Of a stretch of 64,000 nt of DNA, positions 8,789 through 17,753 are shown piece after piece; position 1 is the first letter of the stretch, and each line of letters opens with the position of its first letter. Position numbers and translations under genes: made by a program. A model generated the notes under the pieces. It did not search any database. It saw only the letters and a program-made list of their open reading frames with translations, and was not told where the DNA came from. The stretch is from Herminiimonas contaminans. Its GTDB lineage: Bacteria > Pseudomonadota > Gammaproteobacteria > Burkholderiales > Burkholderiaceae_D. The stretch is from contig NZ_JADOEL010000020.1 in assembly GCF_015645465.1 (NCBI RefSeq), forward strand, positions 1 to 64,000, written 5' to 3'.

Positions 8789-9403
8789 TCAGGCTGCGAG
8801 CAATTCGTTTATTGCGTCGCTGGTTTTGGCTTGCGCTTTTTGCACGCCTTCCGCACCCATTGCGATACCTTCGCTCTGAATAAATGTCACATCAGTCAGG
8901 CCGATAAAGCCCAGAACAGCACGCAAATAGGTGCTGGTGAAGTCCATGGCTTGCGCCGGACCTTCGCTGTAGACGCCACCGCTGGCAGTAAATATATAGA
9001 CTTTTTTACCAGTCAGCAGGCCAACCGGGCCCTTCTCGGTATATTTAAAGGTCACGCCGGCACGGGCAACGTGGTCTATCCAGGCTTTCAGACCCGATGT
9101 AATGGAGAAATTGTACATGGGAGCGCCGATTACGATCACGTCCGCGTCAAAAAGCTCTTGCACCAGGGTTTCCGACAGCTTGGCGATTTGCGCCTGTTCT
9201 GCTGTGCGGTTTTCCGCTGGCGTGAAGAATGCGCCCAGAGTCTGTCCATCTATGTGTGGCAAAGGCTGGGCTGCGACGTCACGCTCGACGACGACTGCGT
9301 TAGGCTCTTTGGCTTTCCATTTGCTGATGAATTCAGCGGTTGCTTTGCGGGAGATGGAGTCGCCGTTACGTACGCTGCTGTTGATATTGAGGATCTTGGT
9401 CAT
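8789..9403 (-). CDS. azoR: FMN-dependent NADH-azoreductase / quinone reductase
   Basis: AzoR is a flavodoxin-fold enzyme that uses FMN and NADH to reduce quinones and azo compounds. The 204-residue product begins with KILNINSSVRNGDSISRK, the phosphate-binding start of the fold. It contains PMYNFSITSGLKAWIDHVAR, the family's FMN-binding loop, and ends at the usual family length. It is divergent from a LysR-type regulator at 9573 with 169 bp between them, so that regulator is the natural candidate controller. Confidence 0.93.
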   Translation of the reverse strand: MTKILNINSSVRNGDSISRKATAEFISKWKAKEPNAVVVERDVAAQPLPHIDGQTLGAFFTPAENRTAEQAQIAKLSETLVQELFDADVIVIGAPMYNFSITSGLKAWIDHVARAGVTFKYTEKGPVGLLTGKKVYIFTASGGVYSEGPAQAMDFTSTYLRAVLGFIGLTDVTFIQSEGIAMGAEGVQKAQAKTSDAINELLAA

Positions 9404-9557
9404 AATAAAACTCGCTTTCTGGTCGGGTTATGTCTTGAGCGTCCTAGCCAGGCTGCTGTTCGACGTGTTTTTTGCCAAATCAGTGATGACTGATTTCTTG
9501 CAACCATCGTAGAACAGGATTAGCATCAAGAAAACCCACATTGTTTAACTTGTTAGC

Positions 9558-9572
9558 ATCGATAATTTCGAT
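9558..9572. promoter_or_regulatory. LysR-type T-N11-A dyad abutting the regulator's start codon
   Basis: ATCGA-TAATT-TCGAT is a perfect 5-bp dyad matching the T-N11-A form of LysR operators. It touches the ATG of the LysR gene at 9573 and is 155 bp from azoR. It is a good candidate for autorepression and for control of azoR. Confidence 0.5.
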
Positions 9573-10481
9573 ATGAGAGAACCCGGCCTCCCCACCCTCG
9601 ACCAATTGCGCGTCTTCGTTGCGGTCATCGATTGCGGCAGTTTTTCACGTGCCGCGCGTGAGCTGCACCGCACCCAGTCGGTCATCAGCTATACCATCGC
9701 CAATCTGGAAGCTCAGTTGAATGTAGAGCTTTTCGACCGTAGTAAGCGCAAACCAACCTTGACCGAAGCGGGCAAGGCTTTGCTGGCCGATGCCCGTACC
9801 GTGGGCATGAAAGTAGATGCCATGCGAGCGCGGGCGAAAACCCTGGCACAGGGGCTGGAAGCGGAAGTGTCACTGGTGGTGGACGTGATGTTTCCGAACT
9901 GCCGACTGGTGCGCGCACTGGAAGCCTTCCAGCGCGAATTCCCGACCGTCGCGCTGCGATTGCGTATAGAAGCACTGGGTGCAGTCATGCATCTGGTCAG
10001 TGAACGCATATGTCAGATCGGCATTACCGGGCCCATGCTGGAGTTTTCCGACGCCTTCCAGCATCAGCAATTGGGACATATCAAGATGATCCCGGTCGCC
10101 TCACCCGATCACCCGCTCGGCAAGATGACAGGTGTCATCCCGACCGAAGTCGCACGCGACCATATACAACTGGTACTGACGGATCGCAGCCAGCTGACTT
10201 CCGGACAGAATTTTGGTGTGATCGCACTGCGCGACTGGCGTCTCGGCGATCTCGGCGCCAAACACATGCTGCTGCTGAATGGATTGGGCTGGGGCTCGAT
10301 GCCGAAAGAGATGGTCCAGGCTGACCTGCAAAATGGTCGCCTGATACATCTGCAACTGGCGCACATGATTAGTGGCCAGTATTCGCTGCATATGATTAAC
10401 CGGGTCGATGAAGCGCCGGGTGTGGCCGGACGCTGGCTGATGCAGTACTTCGTCGATCATCCACCCGACGAAGAACAATAG
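9573..10481 (+). CDS. LysR family transcriptional regulator (divergent from azoR)
   Basis: The 302-residue protein has an N-terminal winged helix-turn-helix (about residues 8-67, with FSRAARELHRTQSVISYTIA as the recognition region) and a C-terminal substrate-binding-like effector domain. No Shine-Dalgarno is obvious; translation starts at the ATG right after the T-N11-A dyad. Its divergent neighbour azoR suggests a role in quinone or electrophile stress, but the effector is unknown. Confidence 0.9.
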   Translation: MREPGLPTLDQLRVFVAVIDCGSFSRAARELHRTQSVISYTIANLEAQLNVELFDRSKRKPTLTEAGKALLADARTVGMKVDAMRARAKTLAQGLEAEVSLVVDVMFPNCRLVRALEAFQREFPTVALRLRIEALGAVMHLVSERICQIGITGPMLEFSDAFQHQQLGHIKMIPVASPDHPLGKMTGVIPTEVARDHIQLVLTDRSQLTSGQNFGVIALRDWRLGDLGAKHMLLLNGLGWGSMPKEMVQADLQNGRLIHLQLAHMISGQYSLHMINRVDEAPGVAGRWLMQYFVDHPPDEEQ

Positions 10482-10497
10482 AGAGGTAGAAATACCG

Positions 10498-10525
10498 CGT
10501 CATTGCAGCATCTGCTGCAATGACG
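10498..10525. terminator. Perfect 13-bp inverted repeat between convergent genes
   Basis: CGTCATTGCAGCA-TC-TGCTGCAATGACG lies between the stops of the LysR gene and the HerA-like ATPase gene. There is no T-run on either side, so it may act as a 3'-end stabiliser or a poor bidirectional terminator. Confidence 0.55.
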
Positions 10526-10540
10526 ACAGCTGCAAACGTC

Positions 10541-12046
10541 TTACTTTTTCTTCAGCAGTGAGCCGAGCACACCGCGGATGATTTCACGACCTGCGGTCGA
10601 ACCCATGGTGCGTACTGCGGATTTCAGCATCGCTTCCACTACCGTGTCGCTGCGACGTGCGCTGCCTTTTTTACCGCTGCCATTCGAGCTGCCGCCGAAT
10701 ATGCCACCCAGCATACCGCCCAGACCGCCTTCTTCTTCCTCTTCCTTGGCCGCTGCTTCCTTGCCCTGTGTTGCTCTTGCCTTGAGCTTTTCATAGGCGG
10801 ATTCACGGTCTACCGCTTTCTCGTAGACACCTGCAACCACTGAAGAATTAATCAGCGCAGTACGCTCTGCATCCGTGATCGGACCGATTTGCGATGCCGG
10901 CGGCAAGACGAAACCACGTTCGACTATGGTTGGGCGACCCTTTTCATCGAGGAAGGACACCAGCGCTTCGCCCACACCCAATTCGGTAATGACTTGCACC
11001 ACATCCAGCGCCGGATTCGGACGGAAAGTCTGGGCCGCCGCCTGTACCGCCTTCTGGTCACGCGGTGTGTAGGCGCGCAGCGCATGCTGCACGCGATTGC
11101 CGAGCTGGCCAAGTACGGTATCCGGTATGTCCAGCGGGTTTTGCGTGACGAAGTAGACGCCTACGCCTTTGGAACGGATCAGGCGCACTACTTGTTCTAT
11201 CTTTTGCAACAATGGCTTCGGTGCTTCGCTGAACAGCAAATGCGCTTCATCGAAGAAGAAAGCCAGCTTAGGCTTATCCATATCGCCAACCTCAGGCAAA
11301 TGCTCAAACAGTTCGGACAGCATCCACAGCAGGAAAGTCGAGTACAGCAGCGGCGAGTTCATTAATTTGTCCGCTGCCAGGATGTTGACCACACCTTTGC
11401 CCTTGGCATCGGTTTGCATCAAATCCTCGATGTTCAGCATGGGTTCGCCAAAGAATTTGTCGCCCCCCTGCTCATCCACACTAATCAGGCCACGCTGGAT
11501 TGCACCTATGCTGGCACTGGAAATATTGCCGTATTCAGTCTGAAACGTCGCCGCGTTATCGCCGACGTATTGCAGCATCGCACGCAAATCCTTGGTATCC
11601 AGCAGCAATAAGCCGTTATCGTCGGCGATCTTGAATACCAGCTGCAGTACGCCTTGCTGCGTATCGTTGAGATTGAGCATGCGCGCCAGCAGCAAAGGGC
11701 CGAGGTCGGAAATCGTGGCACGTACCGGATGACCTTTTTCGCCATACACATCCCAGAAAGTGACCGGCACCCCAGCCCAGACCGGATGCTCCAGCCCCAG
11801 CATGTCAAAGCGTTCCTTGACCTTGCCGCTGGCCGTACCCGCCTTGGCGATACCCGACAAATCGCCCTTCACGTCCGCCATGAAAACCGGCACACCTATA
11901 TCCGACAGGGCCTGCGCCAGCGTCTGCAGGGTGACCGTCTTGCCGGTACCGGTTGCACCCGTGATGCAACCATGCCGGTTGGCAAGCTCAGGCAGCAGCG
12001 TTAATTCATGTTCTTTGTTTTTAGCAATCAGCAGAGGATTTGGCAT
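10541..12046 (-). CDS. HerA-like ATPase, DUF853 (YjgR) family
   Basis: The 501-residue protein resembles the DUF853/YjgR family of HerA/FtsK-type P-loop ATPases, whose role is not established. Walker A is GATGTGKT near residue 30 and Walker B is [12 protein letters not shown] in the middle of the protein. A low-complexity C-terminal segment has a run of Glu followed by Gly-rich [13 protein letters not shown], then a Lys/Arg-rich part. The ATG giving [10 protein letters not shown] is preferred; an in-frame TTG lies four codons upstream. The gene is divergent from yebC with a 90-bp gap. Confidence 0.88.
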   Translation of the reverse strand: MPNPLLIAKNKEHELTLLPELANRHGCITGATGTGKTVTLQTLAQALSDIGVPVFMADVKGDLSGIAKAGTASGKVKERFDMLGLEHPVWAGVPVTFWDVYGEKGHPVRATISDLGPLLLARMLNLNDTQQGVLQLVFKIADDNGLLLLDTKDLRAMLQYVGDNAATFQTEYGNISSASIGAIQRGLISVDEQGGDKFFGEPMLNIEDLMQTDAKGKGVVNILAADKLMNSPLLYSTFLLWMLSELFEHLPEVGDMDKPKLAFFFDEAHLLFSEAPKPLLQKIEQVVRLIRSKGVGVYFVTQNPLDIPDTVLGQLGNRVQHALRAYTPRDQKAVQAAAQTFRPNPALDVVQVITELGVGEALVSFLDEKGRPTIVERGFVLPPASQIGPITDAERTALINSSVVAGVYEKAVDRESAYEKLKARATQGKEAAAKEEEEEGGLGGMLGGIFGGSSNGSGKKGSARRSDTVVEAMLKSAVRTMGSTAGREIIRGVLGSLLKKK

Positions 12047-12136
12047 GTTCTGGTCCAAAGGTGGGTCGGTTTGCAGCGGGGGCGATATGGTAAAATCCGC
12101 GCTTCATTATAGCTAACTCATCGGGAAAGATTCGTC

Positions 12137-12862
12137 ATGGCAGGACATAGTAAATGGGCCAATATTCAGCATCGTAAGGGCCGTCAGGACGAAAGACGAG
12201 GCAAAATCTGGACCCGCCTGATCAAGGAGATCACGGTGGCAGCACGTATGGGCGGCGGCGATGTCGCGTCCAACCCGCGTTTGCGCCTGGCTGTCGACAA
12301 GGCGGCAGATGCAAATATGCCGAAAGATAACGTCACACGCGCCATCCAGCGCGGCAGCGGCGGTCTGGAAGGCGTCAATTACGAAGAGATCCGTTACGAA
12401 GGTTACGGCATCAACGGCGCAGCCGTGCTGGTGGACTGCATGACTGACAACCGCGTACGTACCGTTGCTGAAGTGCGCCATGCGTTCGCCAAATTTGGCG
12501 GCAATATGGGTACCGAAGGTTCAGTCGCTTTCATGTTCAAGCATTGCGGCCAGTTTTTCTTTGCCCCGGGCACCGATGAAGACAAATTGATGGAAGCAGC
12601 ACTGGAAGCAGGCGCCGACGATGTCACCACCGATGAAGAAGGCGGCATCGAAGTAATTTGCCCACCGCATGATTTTTCTGCGGTCAAGGATGCACTGGCA
12701 GCGGCTGGCTTCAAGGCCGACCTGGCTGAAGTCGTGATGAAACCGGCTACCGAAACCGTGTTCCAGGGCGATGACGCGATCAAGATGCAAAAATTGCTGG
12801 ATGCGCTGGAAAATCTCGACGACGTACAAGAGATCTATACCAATGCGGTCATCGAAGGCTAA
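12137..12862 (+). CDS. yebC: YebC/PmpR family regulatory / translation protein
   Basis: The 241-residue protein matches the YebC family across its length, beginning [20 protein letters not shown], the strongly conserved start. Family members have been described as DNA-binding regulators and more recently as factors helping ribosomes through polyproline stretches. It is a single-gene unit followed by a strong terminator. Confidence 0.96.
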   Translation: MAGHSKWANIQHRKGRQDERRGKIWTRLIKEITVAARMGGGDVASNPRLRLAVDKAADANMPKDNVTRAIQRGSGGLEGVNYEEIRYEGYGINGAAVLVDCMTDNRVRTVAEVRHAFAKFGGNMGTEGSVAFMFKHCGQFFFAPGTDEDKLMEAALEAGADDVTTDEEGGIEVICPPHDFSAVKDALAAAGFKADLAEVVMKPATETVFQGDDAIKMQKLLDALENLDDVQEIYTNAVIEG

Positions 12863-12874
12863 GCCACATTCATT

Positions 12875-12900
12875 AAAAGCGGACCCACTCCGCTTTTTTT
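12875..12900 (+). terminator. Rho-independent terminator after yebC
   Basis: AAAAGCGGA-CCCAC-TCCGCTTTT has a 9-bp stem and is followed by a run of T. Outer bases (CATT/AATG) extend the pairing. Confidence 0.88.
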
Positions 12901-12995
12901 AATGACGCGAAATATTCATACGCAGTACAGAAGAATCAGCAAAGTAACCAGCGGCAGCGCAACACAGCGGTGCCGCAATTTTGAAAAGTAATCAC

Positions 12996-14267
12996 ATGAA
13001 AATTCTGGTAGTCGGCTCAGGCGGCCGCGAACACGCACTGGCTTGGAAGTTGGCCCAATCCGAACGCATCCAAACCGTTTATGTTGCACCTGGCAACGGC
13101 GGCACCGCGCTGGACGACAGATTGAAGAATATTGCGATCACCGATCCGCAGGAACTCGCGCAATTCGCGCAGCAAGAGCACATCGCGCTGACCGTAGTCG
13201 GCCCGGAAACTCCGCTGGCTGCCGGTATCGTGAATATCTTCCGCAATCTCGGCCTGAAAATTTTTGGCCCGACCAAAGAAGCCGCGCAACTCGAAAGCTC
13301 GAAAGATTTCGCAAAATCTTTCATGCAACGTCACGCGATTCCGACCGCGGAATACCAGACTTTCTCTGAAGTAAACGCCGCGCACGATTACATCAATCAA
13401 AAAGGCGCACCTATCGTCATCAAGGCCGACGGCCTGGCTGCCGGTAAAGGCGTGGTGGTTGCGATGTCGCTGGACGAAGCGCATCAGGCAGTCGACATGA
13501 TGCTATCCGATAACAAGCTCGGCGATGCTGGTGCACGTGTCGTGATTGAAGAATTCCTCGCTGGTGAAGAAGCCAGCTTCATCGTCATGGTCGATGGCAA
13601 AAACATCTTGCCGCTGGCTACCAGCCAGGATCACAAACGCCTGCAAGACAATGATGAAGGTCCGAACACTGGCGGCATGGGCGCTTACTCGCCGGCACCT
13701 ATCGTGACCCCGGCACTGCATGCACGCGTGATGCGCGAAATCATCCAGCCGACGGTACAAGGCATGGCCAAGGACGGCATTCCATTCTCCGGCTTCCTCT
13801 ATGCGGGCCTGATGATAGATGACAAGGGCAATCCAAAAACCCTGGAATTCAACTGCCGCATGGGCGATCCGGAAACCCAACCTATCATGGCGCGCCTGAA
13901 AACCGACCTGGTCACCGTGATGGAGCACGCCGTCAACGGCACGCTGGATACGATAGAACTGGAATGGGATCGTCGTACTGCACTCGGCGTCGTGATGGCT
14001 GCTGCCGGTTATCCGGATGCACCACGCAAAGGCGACGTCATCAATGGCATCCCGGCAGAAAACGCAGACAGCGTTACCTTCCACGCTGGTACCGCGCTGA
14101 ACAACGACCAGCTGACCACGACCGGTGGTCGCGTGCTGTGCGTAGTCGGCCTCGGTGACAGCGTCAAGGTTGCGCAGAAGCAGGCGTATCAGGTTCTCGA
14201 CCAGATCCATTTCGACGGCGCGCAATTCCGCCGCGACATCGGCTGGCGCGCACTGAAGCGTTCCTGA
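12996..14267 (+). CDS. purD: Phosphoribosylamine-glycine ligase (GAR synthetase)
   Basis: PurD joins glycine to phosphoribosylamine with ATP, step two of purine synthesis. The 423-residue protein shows the N-terminal KILVVGSGGREHAL motif and the ATP-grasp fold, with the segment PIVIKADGLAAGKGVVVA and the conserved CRMGDPETQ near the metal site. The ATG is used rather than a TTG five codons upstream. It stands between yebC and hemF, with its own gap of 134 bp from yebC. Confidence 0.97.
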   Translation: MKILVVGSGGREHALAWKLAQSERIQTVYVAPGNGGTALDDRLKNIAITDPQELAQFAQQEHIALTVVGPETPLAAGIVNIFRNLGLKIFGPTKEAAQLESSKDFAKSFMQRHAIPTAEYQTFSEVNAAHDYINQKGAPIVIKADGLAAGKGVVVAMSLDEAHQAVDMMLSDNKLGDAGARVVIEEFLAGEEASFIVMVDGKNILPLATSQDHKRLQDNDEGPNTGGMGAYSPAPIVTPALHARVMREIIQPTVQGMAKDGIPFSGFLYAGLMIDDKGNPKTLEFNCRMGDPETQPIMARLKTDLVTVMEHAVNGTLDTIELEWDRRTALGVVMAAAGYPDAPRKGDVINGIPAENADSVTFHAGTALNNDQLTTTGGRVLCVVGLGDSVKVAQKQAYQVLDQIHFDGAQFRRDIGWRALKRS

Positions 14268-14285
14268 GCATAAAGCAGTTCCGAC

Positions 14286-14317
14286 AAGGTCATTCCGGCG
14301 CAGGCGGGAATGACCTT
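14286..14317. repeat. GTCATTCC-type inverted repeat after purD
   Basis: AAGGTCATTCC (14286-14296) and GGAATGACCTT (14307-14317) form a perfect 11-bp dyad around GGCGCAGGCG. GTCATTCC...GCAGGCGGGAATGAC elements are, from memory, dispersed in many beta- and gammaproteobacterial genomes. Here it also serves as the 3' hairpin of purD. Its presence argues against the longest possible start of the next gene. Confidence 0.65.
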
Positions 14318-14396
14318 GCTGCATTCAGGGCGCCGTATTCCGGCAAGTACCATGCACAAGGTACAATCCGCCCTAAACCTTTTTAGCCTTTATATA

Positions 14397-15308
14397 GTGA
14401 CCCCTTCCCTCCCTACACCCGCTGCTGTCAAAGAATATCTGCTGGGCCTGCAAGCGCGCATCGTCGCTGCGCTGGAGGCTGTCGACGGCCAGGCTTTTGG
14501 CACTGATAGCTGGCAACGGCCAGAAGGTGGTGGTGGTATTTCGCGCATTATCGAAAACGGCAATGTGTTCGAGCGCGGCGGTGTCGGCTTTTCACATGTG
14601 ATGGGCAAGAATTTGCCACCATCTGCAGCAGCGAATCGCCCGGAACTGGCCGGACGCAATTGGGAAGCGATGGGTGTGTCGCTGGTCCTGCATCCGCGCA
14701 ATCCGTACGCACCTACCGTGCACATGAATGTGCGCTTCTTTACCGCGACGGCAGAAGGCCAGGCCCCCATTTGGTGGTTTGGCGGCGGCATGGATCTGAC
14801 ACCGTATTACGGCTTTGAAGAAGATGCGCAGCACTTCCATCAAACCTGCCGCGATGCGCTGCAGCCTTTTGGTGATGATGTGCATCCGCGCTACAAGAAA
14901 TGGTGTGACGATTATTTTTACCTGAAGCACCGCCAGGAACCACGCGGCGTCGGCGGTATTTTCTTCGATGATTTGAATACGCCTGATTTCGCGCAATGCT
15001 TCGCCTTGCAGCAAAGCGTCGGTGACCGCTTCATCGACGCTTACCTGCCCATCCTGCAAAAACGCAAGGATATGGCGTACGGCGAGCGCGAACGCGACTT
15101 CCAGACCTATAGACGCGGGCGCTATGTGGAATTCAACCTGGTGTTCGATCGCGGCACTTTATTTGGCCTGCAATCGGGTGGTCGCACCGAATCTATCCTG
15201 ATGTCGATGCCACCAGTGGTAACATGGCGCTACAATTGGCAGCCGGAAGCCGGTAGCGCGGAAGCCCGCCTGTATTCCGACTTCCTGATACATCGCGATT
15301 GGGTCTGA
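14397..15308 (+). CDS. hemF: Oxygen-dependent coproporphyrinogen-III oxidase
   Basis: HemF decarboxylates coproporphyrinogen III to protoporphyrinogen IX with O2 in haem synthesis. The 303-residue protein is the usual length and contains [13 protein letters not shown] and the C-terminal [11 protein letters not shown] motif. The start is uncertain: the GTG at 14397 gives a length close to E. coli HemF (about 299), while an upstream ATG at 14352 lies in what looks like promoter sequence (TACAAT) and adds 15 residues without family support. No clear Shine-Dalgarno precedes either. It is the first gene of a compact plus-strand run to rng. Confidence 0.93.
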   Translation: MTPSLPTPAAVKEYLLGLQARIVAALEAVDGQAFGTDSWQRPEGGGGISRIIENGNVFERGGVGFSHVMGKNLPPSAAANRPELAGRNWEAMGVSLVLHPRNPYAPTVHMNVRFFTATAEGQAPIWWFGGGMDLTPYYGFEEDAQHFHQTCRDALQPFGDDVHPRYKKWCDDYFYLKHRQEPRGVGGIFFDDLNTPDFAQCFALQQSVGDRFIDAYLPILQKRKDMAYGERERDFQTYRRGRYVEFNLVFDRGTLFGLQSGGRTESILMSMPPVVTWRYNWQPEAGSAEARLYSDFLIHRDWV

Positions 15309-15309
15309 A

Positions 15310-15981
15310 TTGAAGACCACAGCCCTAGCCGCTACGCGCTGCGTAGCCATACTCGGCGGCAGCTTTGACCCGGTGCACAATGGCCATGTTGCCCTGGCGA
15401 ATTATTTCGTAGACTTGCTGAAACCGGATGAATTACGCGTCATTCCAGCCGGAAATCCATGGCAAAAACATGGTTTGCAGGCCACCGGTGCGGACCGTGT
15501 AGCGATGGTGCGCAGTGCATTCAACGAGCAAAAGACCGCTGTTTGTATCGATCAGCAAGAAATCCGGCGTGACAGCGCAACCTATACGATAGACACCCTG
15601 CGTGCGGTCCGCGAGGAACTGGGGCCGCAGGTTTCCATCATTTTCCTGATGGGTGCCGACCAATTGCAACACCTGAATACATGGCAGGAATGGCAACACA
15701 TGTTTGACTATGCGCATATATGTGCTGCTTCGCGTCCGGGTTTCGCGATGGATGCAGCGCATGTACCGGCCGAGGTGAACCTGGAATTCACCCGACGCGC
15801 AGGCACGCCGGAACAAATACGCAGTACCCCGCAAGGCCTGGCCTATCTTGCACCCAATCTGGCAGTCGATATTTCTGCCACTGGAATCCGCGCAGCCCTG
15901 CAACGCGGAGAACGACCGATTTCGCTGGTGCCTCCCGGGGTGCTAGACTATATTGAACAACATCACCTATATAAAAGCTAA
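15310..15981 (+). CDS. nadD: Nicotinate-nucleotide adenylyltransferase
   Basis: NadD adenylates nicotinate mononucleotide in NAD synthesis. The protein has the nucleotidyltransferase motif GGSFDPVHNGH and the late motif SATGIR. Translation apparently starts at a TTG one base after the hemF stop; no ATG precedes the motif in this frame. That suggests coupling to hemF. The stop overlaps the rsfS start (TAATG). It is 223 residues with TTG. Confidence 0.94.
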   Translation: MKTTALAATRCVAILGGSFDPVHNGHVALANYFVDLLKPDELRVIPAGNPWQKHGLQATGADRVAMVRSAFNEQKTAVCIDQQEIRRDSATYTIDTLRAVREELGPQVSIIFLMGADQLQHLNTWQEWQHMFDYAHICAASRPGFAMDAAHVPAEVNLEFTRRAGTPEQIRSTPQGLAYLAPNLAVDISATGIRAALQRGERPISLVPPGVLDYIEQHHLYKS

Positions 15982-16643
15982 TGGACATCAAAAAACTGCA
16001 AGCCCTGGTAGTCGACGCACTCGAAGACGTCAAAGCACAGGATATCAAGGTGTTCGATACCGTACATCTGACCAGCCTGTTTGACCGTATCGCAGTCGCC
16101 TCCGGCACCTCCAACCGCCAAACCAAGGCGCTGGCAGCATCCGTGCGCGACAAAGTCAAATCGAATGGCGGTGAAATCGTCAGCATCGAAGGCGAAGACA
16201 CCGGCGAATGGGTACTGGTCGATCTGGGCGACATGATCGTCCACATCATGCAACCCGCGATCCGCGCTTACTACCGCCTGGAAGAAATCTGGGGCGAAAA
16301 GGAAGTGAAATTCGGCGCTGCCAAACGTACTTCGAAACGCATCACGGCTGAGTCAGACGAAACACCGAAGAAAGCAGTAGGCCGTCACCTCGCCGCAAGC
16401 CAGACCACACTGGACGACGACGAACCGAAGAAACCGGCGCGCAAAACTGCTGCTGCGAAAACACCAGCGAAAAAAGCACCGGCCAAAAAGGCAGTCGGCA
16501 AAACCATCAAGGTAGCGGCTACCAAAACTGCAGAAGCCTATAAAAAGGCAGCACCAAAGAAAGCACCGGCCAAAAAGGTAGCGAGCAAGGCAGCCGCCAA
16601 AACGCGCGCACCGGCCAAGCCTAAAGCCAAAACTGCAGAGTAA
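15981..16643 (+). CDS. rsfS: Ribosomal silencing factor RsfS with Lys/Ala-rich C-terminal tail
   Basis: RsfS binds ribosomal protein uL14 and blocks subunit joining when nutrients run low. Residues 1 to about 112 make up the whole usual domain, including [14 protein letters not shown]. Residues from about 118 to 220 form an extra tail of Lys, Ala and Pro with repeated KKAPAKK-like units, resembling histone H1-like or AlgP-type tails. Typical RsfS is 105-120 residues, so this one is nearly doubled. The reading frame is intact and no frameshift is needed. It overlaps nadD by one base and is followed by rlmH 11 bp later. Confidence 0.93.
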   Translation: MDIKKLQALVVDALEDVKAQDIKVFDTVHLTSLFDRIAVASGTSNRQTKALAASVRDKVKSNGGEIVSIEGEDTGEWVLVDLGDMIVHIMQPAIRAYYRLEEIWGEKEVKFGAAKRTSKRITAESDETPKKAVGRHLAASQTTLDDDEPKKPARKTAAAKTPAKKAPAKKAVGKTIKVAATKTAEAYKKAAPKKAPAKKVASKAAAKTRAPAKPKAKTAE

Positions 16644-16654
16644 GCGGACCGCCT

Positions 16655-17125
16655 ATGCAGCTCGTCATCGCTGCCGTCGGGCACAAGATGCCCGCCTGGA
16701 TAGAAAGCGGCTTCGGCGAGTATGTGAAACGCATGCCGTCCGACTGCCGCATTCATCTGAAAGAAATCAAACCGGTTGAACGCTCCGGCAGTAAAACCGC
16801 TGAGACTGCGATGGCACTCGAACGTGCCAAGATCGAAGCGGTGCTGCCGAAAGGCGCACGCATCATTGCGCTGGACGAACACGGCAAAGACCTGACTTCG
16901 GTACAACTGGCGCAACAGCTGACACAATGGCAGCAGGATGGTCGCGATGTCGCCTTCATCATAGGCGGCGCCGACGGCCTGGATGCCGAATTCAAAAAGA
17001 ACGCTGATATGCTGATCCGTATCTCCAGCATGACGCTACCGCACGGCATGGTGCGCGTGATGCTGGCAGAGCAGTTGTATCGCGCCTGGTCCATCACGCA
17101 GAACCATCCTTATCATCGGGTGTAA
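16655..17125 (+). CDS. rlmH: 23S rRNA (pseudouridine1915-N3)-methyltransferase
   Basis: RlmH is a SPOUT-class methyltransferase that modifies pseudouridine 1915 of 23S rRNA, using SAM. The 156-residue protein shows the family core [11 protein letters not shown] and the C-terminal [14 protein letters not shown]...HPYHR segment forming the knotted SAM site. The rsfS-rlmH pair is a conserved bacterial gene order, both acting on the large ribosomal subunit. Confidence 0.96.
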   Translation: MQLVIAAVGHKMPAWIESGFGEYVKRMPSDCRIHLKEIKPVERSGSKTAETAMALERAKIEAVLPKGARIIALDEHGKDLTSVQLAQQLTQWQQDGRDVAFIIGGADGLDAEFKKNADMLIRISSMTLPHGMVRVMLAEQLYRAWSITQNHPYHRV

Positions 17126-17132
17126 CGGCCGC

Positions 17133-17753
17133 ATGAAACCTCTGCCTAAGAAAATCTACCTGGCCTCCAAAAGCCCGCGCCGCCGCGAATTGCTGCGGCA
17201 GATGGGCATAGAATTCGAATTACTCCTGCTACGCGACCAGACCCCGCGCGGACCTGAAGTCAGTGAAATCGTGCTACCAGATGAACGCGCGGAAGACTAC
17301 GTCGCACGCGTTACTTTGGAAAAAGCAGAGTTCGCACAAAAGACTATGTGGTGGCGCAAGCTGCCGGTGCGCCCGATACTGGCGGCAGATACCACCGTCG
17401 TACTCGATGGTCGCATCCTCGGCAAACCGGCGAACGAAGCCGAAGCAATCGACATGCTGCATTCGCTGTCCGGACGCACACACCAGGTGTTGACGCATGT
17501 CGCGATCCTGCACAATGACAAGACTTTCCAACTAACCCAGCGCTCCGACGTTGCGTTTGCTGCCATCCCGGATCAGGTCATACGCACCTATTGCGCGACC
17601 TCTGAACCGTATGACAAGGCAGGCGGCTATGGCATCCAGGGCCAGGCCGCACTCTTCATTCAAGACATAGCCGGCAGTTATTCAGGCATTATGGGTCTGC
17701 CCATCTTTGAAACCGGAAAATTATTGGAACAGGCAGGGATCCACATTCTATGA
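17133..17753 (+). CDS. Maf-like nucleoside triphosphate pyrophosphatase (YhdE type)
   Basis: Maf proteins hydrolyse non-canonical or excess nucleoside triphosphates. The 206-residue protein begins with LASKSPRRRELL, the family motif, and has ILAADTTVVLDG with the catalytic Asp and GGYGIQGQAALF. The YhdE subgroup (dTTP/UTP) is inferred from its position just before rng, as in E. coli. The stop overlaps the rng start (ATGA). Confidence 0.93.
   Translation: MKPLPKKIYLASKSPRRRELLRQMGIEFELLLLRDQTPRGPEVSEIVLPDERAEDYVARVTLEKAEFAQKTMWWRKLPVRPILAADTTVVLDGRILGKPANEAEAIDMLHSLSGRTHQVLTHVAILHNDKTFQLTQRSDVAFAAIPDQVIRTYCATSEPYDKAGGYGIQGQAALFIQDIAGSYSGIMGLPIFETGKLLEQAGIHIL

Noticed and set aside
10498-10525. 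Relation of this inverted repeat to the GTCATTCC element at 14286
   Set aside because: They share only GTCATT; arm sequences and loop differ.
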